Shown: piece by piece, positions 12,312-23,861 of the stretch
Layout: each line of letters opens with the position of its first letter
Position numbering within the stretch: position 1 is the first letter of the stretch
Assembly: GCA_019648995.1 (NCBI GenBank)
Contig: BLXT01006992.1
Coordinates: 59,208-86,707, forward strand
Source: Plakobranchus ocellatus
Lineage: Eukaryota > Mollusca > Gastropoda > Plakobranchidae
Length of the DNA: 27,500 nucleotides
Direction: 5' to 3'
The notes under the pieces: generated by a model
The model's input: the letters and a program-made list of their open reading frames with translations, nothing else
Databases searched by the model: none
What the model was told of the DNA's origin: nothing
Position numbers and translations under genes: made by a program

Positions 12312-14160
12312 CTGCATAACAGTGTAAGGGAACAAACAGTCAATAAGCTTTTGCTCTCATTTTTTTTTCTTAATTTTAGTTATTTTTACATAAAATGATT
12401 CACTTGCAAAATTCACGAAATGACGGTTTTTAGATTAAAGACCACGCCAGGCAAAAACGATTTTTTGACATTTTTTATCTGTTAAAAAAAAAGCATTTCG
12501 TGGTTCTAGAAAATTTCACCCACTACCCAGATAGCCCTTCTGGCAATTTGCCAGAAAAATACCCGGCCTGTATAAATAAAAGCAGCTATCAAATCCCATT
12601 TCCCCCTACTTCATTATCAAAACCTGCATAGTAAAAACTTTATGGTGTAGCCAAAGTCATCTTTTGAGAAACATAATTGATCAATTCATGGAAAGCTTCT
12701 GCAAAGCCAATTACTCTGTCACATGGAGAGGAAAAATTCCTGGCAAAAAGAGAAATATCTCAATTGAAAAAGGCTTGAGAATATATGACACTGTGACGAG
12801 GGGACACTTTGCTCACTTCCTGGTTAGCCATTTGCAACTTTATTTCTGAAGCATTTTTTAAAATTGTCTTATTATTTTAATCAATTTTAATTTAATCGAT
12901 TAATTGATTAATGTTTGACGACGATGAGACGATGATCTCAAATCATTTCAATTAAGCTTTTAACACACTCTTCTAAAGAATTTCATTAAAGTTCCTCTTT
13001 GACCACAACTGATAGATTGGTCTCTCCACTAAATTTTGAGCCATAATTTTTAACTTCTCTAAATTTTGAACTACAATAATCCTGTAGAGTGCTTTGTTGA
13101 TAACATTTTTACAAGTTTTTCTTTTTTTTGTGTCTTCGATACATAAAAATATGTCTTTGTATGCTGGAAGGTCATATTCAAACCCATTCTCTTTCAGCTT
13201 TCTTCACGCCCGTTGAGCTGCCTTAATCTACACTATCAGAAAAAAAGATAGTGTAAAACTTTTAAAACCAATATGAAGTTAACTTCTCATCCATCAGAGA
13301 TTGGCTTGCACCCTAAATCCAGATCTAACTATATAAGGCATTGCGATATCATGCTCAAGAATCTGTCACGCATTGAAATTCATTGTGTTGCTTAAGAATA
13401 CATCTTCTATATATAAAAAAAAAAGTCTTTTATTCATAAAGTAATCAGCTAAATTTAGCAGCAGCTCTAGCAGAAGCCCTCCTCACTTTTTTTCGCATTT
13501 CTGATGTACAATAATTTTTCTGACCTTAGGTTTTGATATATTGACATGGAGCTCTGGGATTTCCTGAGACCTCTGCACCAGGCCTTGCAAGGTGGAGAAG
13601 AACTCGCTCAGATTGCTGGTGGAGTCGGCAATGGAGCGCACACGCTCAGCTCCGCCACTGCTACTGCTGTGCCTAAGTGGACCCATGGGGCCCATCCCTA
13701 CCCCACTGCTGAACGAGTTAGCTCGCCGATTTGGGGGGAAAAATCCTCGGGGACTGGTTGCACTGTGCGGATGATGGTGGTACTTCCTGCTGGGGTCCAT
13801 GCTGGTCGGGGAAATATCTTTCCTACCGCCTCCGACTCCACCCACCATGGGATACATATCTGTATTGTGTTCACCCCCGGCTCCCATGCCAGGGTTCGAA
13901 TAGGACCGAGCCATGGAGCTGGAGAAGGGAGGCGTGTGCTGCGCACTGGATGATCGTGGAGGTCCCACACCACCATTGCCACCCATGCCAGATGGATTAC
14001 TGAGGGGGAGTCAAAATAATGCAGGTTTGAGCATTTGGGTAAATTAATTGAAAAAAACTTTTAATTTCATCACTGACTTTCTCTTACATTAGTAATTATA
14101 ACCCCATGTGAGGAGGGAGGGAGGGAAGAAAGAAAGAAAGAGAGGGGGGACAGAGGGAGA

Positions 14161-14244
<84 letters not shown>

Positions 14245-17200
14245 CAGACAGACAGAGAGATGTTCTTGACAGATATGAGAAAACATGAAAAATTGAGAAT
14301 GTGAGGACGTTACCTATATTTATTACAATTTCTATCACAAATGATTTCAAATTGAGGTTACTCTATACATGGTTTGTACAGCTATACGATTTTTTACATC
14401 TTTATAATAGTTTCCCAAGCTTGCCCACCTTCATGCATGGGACTAATATCCTTAGCACACACTCAGTATTTCACCGTATCCAGCCTATCTTTGCATGGAG
14501 CCCTTTTCTTAACTTTTTTTTTGTTTTGTTTTTTAATACAGAAATGATTATGTGGATTCTTCCAGTATATTTGAAATTCTTTGAAATGAAATTCCACTGA
14601 GGTGTTTACTTCATGGTTGACGTTGGAGAGCCAGCATGGCTAAAGTGGGGTGGGTCAGCGCCTGCAGCAGATGGCGAGGCCGAGGGTGGGAAGTGATGAG
14701 AGGAGGATGGGCCCGACATGTCCGGAGGAAAGCGCACACCACCAGGAGACAGAGGCTCTTGCTTCACCTTGAAGTCAATGGGAGGAGATAAAGAAAATTG
14801 ATCCTCTGACATCTGCTCCAAATTGAGCAATTCTTTTTAGGCAAAAATATACAACCATGAAGACAAACTTGAATCAAATGATGCATTTCAATATTTTGTG
14901 AATCCTTAGTTGATGTGATGAATGATAAATAAAATATCAATCAGGGCATAAGAAATCCATTTTCTTTTTTTTTACTGAGTAAGCCATAGGAAAGAAAGAT
15001 TCGCAGATTCATTTCTTGCAGTTAGTTATAGTACACAACATTCTTCAGTTGGTATGAATTTAAAAAGCTGAGTGCACTTTAACAAAACTTTAATCTTCTT
15101 ATTCGTTTTGAACATATTTTTGTTCAGCTCCACATTTTAAAACTGATTGTATTGCCACAATTCATATTCAAATAATTTAACGAGACCATTTTTAATTAAA
15201 TTTGAAATTTGCAGATAAACGATAAATGAAAATTCAAGCGCAAAAGCCATTCATTCATACTATTGGGTAAACTATCATAAACAGACCTCAAGACCATAGC
15301 TACGTCCTTTTATAAATTTTAGACAAGAGATTTTTAAATTATAAACCTTTATCATTCTAAATCATAGTTGCCATTTCATTTCTAAATCTAGTTTGGCATT
15401 TGATACAGATTTATTCAATTAAAACTAGATAAAGGTCCAGGTGGGGATCACCATTTCAATCAACGAATAGGAATTAAAAACGTATTGGACTAGACTCAAG
15501 TGTACATTAAGATAAAGATAACAGTGGCAATAAAAATCTGCGCTTACATACAATCATATTTTTTTTTCCAAACATGGCCACAAAAGTTTATGTTTTAAAT
15601 ACTTTTCCTCTAAACTTTCCCTTCTCTGAGTGATATCTGACTCACTAAGACTGGCCTCAAGATGTAGCTTGGCACAGATATCAATTTCTCTCCTCTTAGT
15701 AATATCTGACTCACTAAGACTGGCCTCAAGATGTAGCTCGGCACAGATATCAATCTCTCCCTCCTCCAACTTTTTTTTGCACAGGCAAAATAAATACCTG
15801 AAATCCGTCATGATATCCCATCCCACCAGCACCCCTATTGTTAGCCAGCTGGGAACAAATTGAGTCAATGCGTCGCATGGGGTCTGCGTCAAGGCCACCC
15901 AGGCTGCCGTGGGGGCCGGGAGATTTTGTATTGTCAGGGGAGGTCAATGTGGGACTAGGGAGAGACATTACCTGAGGATAACAAAGTGAAATTTGTAAAA
16001 TGAAAAAGGCGTCACAAACAAAGTGAAATTTGTTAACTGAAAAAAAGACACCACAAAACAAAGTGAAATTTGTAAACTGAAAAAGGCATCAATAGCCAGC
16101 GTTAAAAGGTAACAGCAATAACAACAAAAACAATAAACCCAGATATGCTTTCAAACCAGGAGCAAAGAAGATAAAAAAAAAAATTTGGCAGTGAAATATC
16201 TTGACAATCTGCAAGCTAAATTTGCTAGGAAGGTCTAGGCCAAAGTTCTTGATAGGTCTGGAAACTAATCCTAGAATTTCAGAGATTGGGAATGAAAGTT
16301 TTCAAAAGCAGCATTAAATGCTGATCATCCCTTTATAACACTTTCAAAAAAATAATGATTTTTCCTTACATAGATCTCGCCAGTCTTCACTTGTGCAAAG
16401 TTTATAAAAGATTCTTTCGGAAACAAAGTCACTAACATGAAATGCTTATTTTGTACTTCCTGTTTCGCCAGAACTGGATCACAACAAATATTCTGAAAGC
16501 ACCCTCATTTAAACAAGACTGCTAAAAGAAGACATTTCTTTATTCCATACGAACTTGACTATCAGAGACAAACACACAAAAATAAGATGATACAAAATAA
16601 TAACACCAAAAATCAATGCAGAGTTAGCTAATAAACCTGTTTTATATTTAAACGTGTTTAAGATTCTAGATAATAGGAATTGCCTGAGAAAATTACCTAA
16701 TATGTAAAAACAAAGACGACAAGGGCTTTGAACCTTCCAGAGTGAGAGAAAACTAATAAACAATTCATTTGGCGTAAGGCTTGGCATTTTCACAAGGCAT
16801 CTAGGCTTACTGGACTCCTAAAAAATCACACTTACAAAAAAGAATCAATCAGAATTTGGTAACAATGCCTTAGCCTAGTTAGAGAGCTACGTGACCTGAC
16901 CCCAACCTCATGTGCACAACCAATTTGTGACACTATTTTTTTTTTTTTTACACATATCTTCTGTGTACTCAATAATTTACTCCTGGTCAAAACTGAAACT
17001 TTCCACAAAAAATACTATTTGATACAAAGAAAAAAAGGAAAGAAATTTAAAAATAAAAATCCGGACACAAAATAACTAAAGTAGTGATTAACTTGTACAA
17101 GTGAACTCACAAGGAGGAGCAGATCCTGAGAATAACTTTTATCATCATGATAAAAGATAGGCATTTCTTTTTTATACATTTACCAAAGAATTCACCATGG

Positions 17201-20200
17201 TTCAAAAAGCAGAACAGCATTTTTTTTTTTAGAATGTTACGCCGATAATAATGGTCTTAAATTTCAATAATCTATTTATGCAATGCATATCTTCCTACAG
17301 TTAACTTCAAATCATCTGAAACCTTACCATTATATTCACTATCTAAAATCATCTATGGATTTTCATTTGACACTTCTAGAAGTTTTTTAATCTTTATTGT
17401 TCACAAAATGTATAGCTTCAAATAGCTATTATCTCTGTTTCACTTAAAAAAAAAACTATTTTCTACAAAGCAAATGTGGTCATTTTGACTGGCTAGTATT
17501 TCTTTGGTTTTCGAGGACAAATCTTCAATATGTCCAACTATACCTAAAATTCATAAAAATCAGAAATAGTTCCTGGGATAAATTTTCAAGGGCAAGTTTT
17601 TAAAGTTCAAATCAATGCCATTTGATTACTGAAAAAAAATGTGGTACCAGTAATAAAAATTATGATTTTCATTATTTTTTTGTTTGAAATTTAAAAAATG
17701 CTTTTCTTTCTAGAACGAGCAAAAAAAAGTAAGAATTGCCAAAGTAATATTTATATAGATTAAGTTAAAATGTGCGATTCATCCTTCCCTTCTTAACAAT
17801 AATGCAAATATTGACTGTAAACTTTTTATGACTAAATTTAACATACTTCATATCCATTTTCAGTTTGAAAAAAAAAAACCATGACAATATTTTTAATTTT
17901 TTTGGTACAATACAACATAGATACAGCCGATTTCCTTTTTTTCCTAATGTAAAAAAAAATACTCAAAAATATAATAATCATACTTTTATTAGGTACAGAT
18001 TACTGCCTCAATTTTATCTTGGAAGGCTGCAAAAAAAACATAGCACTGTAAGAGAGCACAAACCTGAGAGGGCAAATCTCCACCATCACTGTCAAAACTA
18101 GAGGAATGCCGACGTGTGTCATAAGTCAGAAGCTTATGGCTCTCTTGTAGGTGCTGGTTCAATGCTTCAACGTTGCTGGCTGAGAACGGACATTCGCTGG
18201 GAGAAATAAAATTGGGCAAAAATATTTTGAAAAATTTTAAAAAGACATATCAGGGTATATGTGGTAAAAAAATACTTGGTTTTATTAGTATGTTACATGA
18301 CATTACAATTACAAACTATGTGCACGTTAAGAAGGCTAAACAGAAAATGAAAAAACAAAACCACATAAACAAAGCTTGCACACTGTCATGCAAGAGAAAC
18401 TATAATGAAACTGCGGTCAAAGGGCAAACAAAAACTTTAACAGGTTCAAAGAAGTGAGAATGTAGATCTACAGTAACAAGGATGGATTGGGTGCAATACA
18501 GATCTGAGAACAGAAGTGCAATTTGCTGTTAAATGGTTTTGATCTTTGCACAACACAAAGTGCATTTTTATCCTTTTACATTACATTAAACATCTTTACT
18601 AGACTTGAACGAATGATTAGAGAACTTGCCCAGTAAAATGACATACTCTTGACACAAGCCTATATGTAGTCCAATGTTTGAGATGAGCTACATTATATTT
18701 AAAGAGCAGAGATGTTTTTGTTTTAAAAAAAAAAAAATTGCATGGAAATAAAGCCTGCTTAAATATACTATACGCTGTCAGATATTTTGAAGTAAGCATT
18801 ACAACCAGCCTTGCTACCTGCAAGACAGCAAATTGGCCGTTGGGTGCAGTTTGAGGTGCCTCTGCAGCTGTTCTTCCCGATCAAAGCGTTTGTTACACTG
18901 GTAGCAGCAGTACGGCTTCATGTGCAGCAGGCGGTGCTGGAACAGGTTGGAGCGTGCAGCAAAGCGTTTGTCACACAGGGTGCAAGCATACGGCTTGATG
19001 CCAAAGTGGATGTTCTGGTGAGTGTGAAAAAAAATGACAAACCACACAGTTATGCACCAGCAAAGGTTCAAACAGTGAAAAGCCAGCATTAAATTCCATT
19101 AAAACACTAAAGTGATGAAGAAAAGCCATGATTTTTGTCTCATTTACAATAAGTATGGATCAAAATTCTTTTTACATGAAAGTTCTTTGTTTTTATACCA
19201 GAGGAAGATTATCATTAGAAGAAAAAAAAATATGACCAAAAAAGAGTGACAGTGTGTAAAAAAATGTGTCAGATTTGCATACTTTCATTATTTTTCACAA
19301 CGGCAACGACAGACATAAAAGGAGCATAGAACACAAAAAGCTGTGGCAATTATGAGTTTTAAAATCAGGGTTTTCAAAAGCACTTGGGTCTATATATATC
19401 TTTTTCAGTCACATATTTATTCACCAATACAATTTATAAAATGAATATCTATGTGTGATACAGATGTGCTTAATTACTTGAATGCAATAAAGTCTAATTC
19501 ATCCCCATAGGAACACCCTTATTTCATCTCTACTGATTTGTGCATGAAATCATAGAGCAGACATAGAATGAAAATAACCTTCATAAGATACAGATCTAGG
19601 TTTAACGTTTATAGCTATAATTTCCTGAGCATCAAATTTTTTTTTTTTGATCAGCTGTCTTGCAGTTAATTACATTCTCTATTGATGAAATATACCTGAT
19701 GTTCTAGGAGAATATTTTTGTAGCCAAAACGCCGATGACAGATGTTGCACTCAAATGGTTTCTTCTTCTCATGGGTCAACTGTATGTGTCTGGTGATCGC
19801 AGCCTTTGACACAACAGTCTGGAGAATCAAAAACATTGAATGGTACTTAAAGAAGAGAATACCCATGGCTCAGAGACTTAATAAACTTAATCATTCTAAA
19901 AAAAATTTTAAGTTTTTCTTTTCATACACTTATGCAAGACTGTAAATGGAACTTTATTATCTACCTCAACTACAGACATTTTAATAAAAATATGAATTAG
20001 TATGGAGATGCATGCCTAATGACATGGTCGTAAAAAGGAACTGAATTATGTCCATTAAGGTTTGTTCAAAGACCAGTTTTGATGAGCGAGATATTTCACA
20101 CAACACTTTTCATTTAAAAAAAATATTAAAAATTTAAGTGCACTTTCTCCTTTTTTTTAATGCATTTCTACAAATTTAATGATAACTATAGTTTTCTGTA

Positions 20201-23200
20201 CAATTTCGTCCTGTTTAAAACTTAAAATAGAAAGCAGCCGATAAAACTATCAAAAAACAACAACCATCCCTTTCATTGAAACATACCATCTCTTAGCTCT
20301 ATCAAACAGATTATACATGCTAAATAACATCACACAAAATAGCCATGGAAAACAGCCAAAGCTGTGAGACTGGAAAATCCTACTGGCCCATAATGTCAAA
20401 GTGCTACCTTTCATAGCTGAAGTCAAATTTAGGTCAACTTGAACTATTGCAATGATACAATCATCAATTTAAGACCAAATAAACCTATGCCTGGTAATGC
20501 AAACAGCAGAGGCATGGAATAAAAAGAAACTTAAAAAATCCCTCTCTTAATACAATGAGAATTGAAAAAAAAAAACTTTACTTAAAGAAGCATATGACTG
20601 AGAGCAAAAAAGGTACCACCTTGACGATTAGCAAGTAACTCTTGTGTTTGCACTTAATGTTAGACAAATGTGTCAAAGGAAAAATTTTTTTTGTACAAAA
20701 TGAGAATTATTATACTATGAACCTTTCCACACAGTGAGCAGATATAGCTATCGCCTTGTCGAGTGTAAGATATAGATGAGGTGCCACCCAATCCAACACG
20801 ATTACTGATCAGGCCCTGAGTCTGAAACAGAATAAAATTAAAGCAAAATGATTAAATAGGCATCAGCTTTGCAATTTCCTTATCCAAATAGGGAAGCAAT
20901 ATTAGCAGAGTAATATGTTTTGACAAAAAGGATTTATTAATTTTGATTACTTTCTGTTTGAATATTCTTCCTCTGCACTATGTTTTTAACTATGACACAA
21001 GAAAACCCCATCTTTAGATACTATGGACATTTTACTACATCTAGGAGATTAAAACGTGAGATTATAACCACTCCTCCGTACCCCTTGATTCCTCTTCCTA
21101 AATTAGAACAAAAGACAGGTGAAATAATAACAATAAGAGAATGCACATAAAATAAAAAAAAAGATTTCAAATTAAAAAACTCTGCCCTCAGGAAATACCT
21201 ATACCATTAAATTTGTATTTGTGTTTCTAGGAAGATCTTTTAGGAAGGTTCACTAACACAATGAAAAGTTTTCTCTCTGTACTAAAGATAATTCTCTAAC
21301 ACATTTATATTTTTGTGTTCAATTTTGCAATCTCAATAAAATGAGATTGTCTTAAATGGTTGCCATTCTTCACTTTGTCGCAACATTCCAAAGATTTAAA
21401 AGATCCAAAACAAGTTAATAAAAAATATCAAACACTTATAATTCCCTGATTAAAAGTAAATCTTACTGCCCTTAAAAAAATATGTGACCCACAACACAAA
21501 AAGAGTTGCTTGTTAGAAATCATCTTGCAGAAATATGAATTAGATAAATATTAAAGAATCTTTCAGCGTGTTATTTAGGACAACACTTTTGAAATCCACA
21601 CAAATTACTTTTTTGGATATTTCAAATCCTGCAAGACCACTTTTGCGTTATATCTCTGTTAAACAAATGTCACTATAAAAACATCTCATTTTTTTGAGTG
21701 TATGCCCCTACATTGCATCATTTTGTTCACAGGTAAAGCACCTACTTGATGAGGTAGTGGTCCTTGTTGAGACATTGATTCCTGAGAGTGTGGAGATAAG
21801 AGAGACGGGTGCAGATGCATGGACGAGTGGGACGGTGAGTGGGAGGAGTGCGGTGGGAGAGATGAGTGAGATGAGGAGTGTGAGGTGTGTGCCGACATTG
21901 CCTCAGGCAGGCCAGGGTGTCTCGAGTATAGCCCTGGAGATGGCAAGCCCAGGTGGGAGTCTGGTCTATAGGCTGAGATAGATAGAATAATTAAAAAAAA
22001 AACAACAAAAAAAAAAACTTTTGAAGCATTACAAATGACAAAAATTATTTCCAAAATATATGAAGACAAAATGGAAAAACAGCTAAAGTAGAACAGCGTA
22101 GTTAATATAAAGTTATTTCAATGTTTATGTGGCATTTTTCGACATCAATAAAGGAAGAGTGAAATAGGACAATGGATTTTAAAGTAGTAAGTAGAGAAAA
22201 AAAGGAAAAATAAGAGGACCTTAGCCAATACAACCAAGAAGTAATAGTTTAGGAATTAAACAGATACAAAACACTTTTGTCAGGAAAAATCAAAAAGAGA
22301 AATACAGTGTACTTAAAAAATTTTGAATTACTGTGAAACCTTACCAAAAAAAAAAAACGTGTTTCTGATCTGAAATGATTATTCTCTTTCTATAAGTTTA
22401 AAAAAAAAAAAAATTATTCTTGTGTAATTAACCGTTTGTTGCGACAAATACTTTTTGAAAGACCAATGATCTTAAAGGTGGCAGTAAGAAATAAAAATCT
22501 ACGAACAATTACGACACTAACCTCCAAGCCCTGTCAAGTGGGCAGGCAAATTTCCCTGCGAGTGTGGAGGGAGTGGAGGTAGAGGAGGCGGCGGAGGAGG
22601 GTGAGACCCGTGTGAGGGATGTGATTGTGGGCCAGACCCCCCTCCTCCATGGCTGGACATGAGGGGCTCCCCACCACCGGACATGGCACTCCCTGAGGTT
22701 GAGGAAATGGAAGATGATGTGCCGCCTCCACCGGAGCTGAGGGAGGCCGTCTGCGGCAACATCCCTATGAGGTCACTGATACTGCTGCTTCCTGTGGCCA
22801 GCTGCTGAAGCTGTTGCTGTTGCTGCTGGATGGACTGTTGAAGCTGCTGGAGATGCTGATCCTTAGGAAAAAGCAAAGAAAAAAAAGAGGAGGAGATTTA
22901 ATGAACATACAAACTTGTCTAGAGAAATAAAAGTGATAATTCAAGCAGGGCAGATGACGTTGTAAAAATAGAAAGAAAAAAAAGGGGGGAGGGGAGAGGA
23001 GGAGGAGGAGAGGTAGAGGGAGATGTGATTCAAATTTAAATCTTCCCCACTTAACATGTTTATGAACTACTGTAAAACCCCATCTGTGGTACAAAATCTT
23101 ATTTTATAAGGATTTTCCCCCCATATCTTAAAAAATCCTATGATCAGGTACAAATTGATTTGTTCATTTGCACAGTAGCCCTTCCACTACAAGAGGTTGT

Positions 23201-23822
23201 AAAGTTTTTTTTGGCACTTCTATGGTCTTAATGGTGGCTTTTAAACTCAAATCCTCCATTTCTGCTGAGTGAATTTGCTGGCTTTTGCAGCCATGCCTCC
23301 CTTTTGAGTAATATCAAGCTTAAAAAAATGAGGAACATCAGATGAAACTGAAGAAATGACCTGGTAACAGCAACAGATATTGGCTGAGCAGAAAAAAATG
23401 TGCCTTAAATTTACTAAACCCCATTTGAAGAAAAAAGTAGCAAACTTGTTTTCCAAAACACTGAGATGTATCTTAATGTTGGAAAGGAGGCAGAACATAG
23501 ATTAAAAGAGAGTTATGGTCTGGATTGGCCCCAAGCACTAGCCCAGCATTGCACTTTACTCTCCATATTCTGCATTACATTTCTCAATTCCAATTCTTAA
23601 AAAATTCTGCACCCATTAAAAAGAAATTGGCCTCTAATTCATTCAATTCTTTAGCTGCAGTGATTTCATTCACTGTCTTGCATTTGCAGACTTCAATTTT
23701 GCCATAAAGATTTTTTTCTGCTCACTTTCCATGCTATAAAGAGGACTATCCTCCTTAGACAGGTTAGCTTTGGCCATAGAGTGAAATTATTTTGTTTGTT
23801 TAAATAAAAAAAACACAATTGT

Positions 23823-23861
<39 letters not shown>

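Larger units (their letters stand above)
18197..20722 (-). other. Introns within the finger cluster
   Basis: Three introns, 20722-19819 (904 nt), 19695-19015 (681 nt) and 18817-18197 (621 nt), interrupt ZF1, ZF2 and ZF5 respectively. Besides the exons between them I see only AT-rich sequence with homopolymer runs. Confidence 0.88.

Noticed and set aside
12312..12335. Extension of exon 11 upstream to an ATG (MFPYTVMQ)
   Set aside because: This sequence is the pyrimidine-containing acceptor region; the AG at 12313-12312 joins exon 10 in phase.
13483..13524. Extension of exon 10 past its donor
   Set aside because: It adds an AT-rich tail and a stop, whereas AAG|GTCAGA joins cleanly to the terminal finger exon. 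It remains only as a possible intron-retained isoform.
13546..14003. Several plus-strand frames of 60-135 codons
   Set aside because: They are antisense or shifted shadows of the GC-rich exon 10.
14089..14350. Minus-strand frames made of alternating Ser-Leu
   Set aside because: Translation of the (CT)n microsatellite; no splice or coding context.
23830..23859. A30 run considered as a retroposon tail
   Set aside because: No element body, Pol III boxes or target-site duplication recognised beside it.
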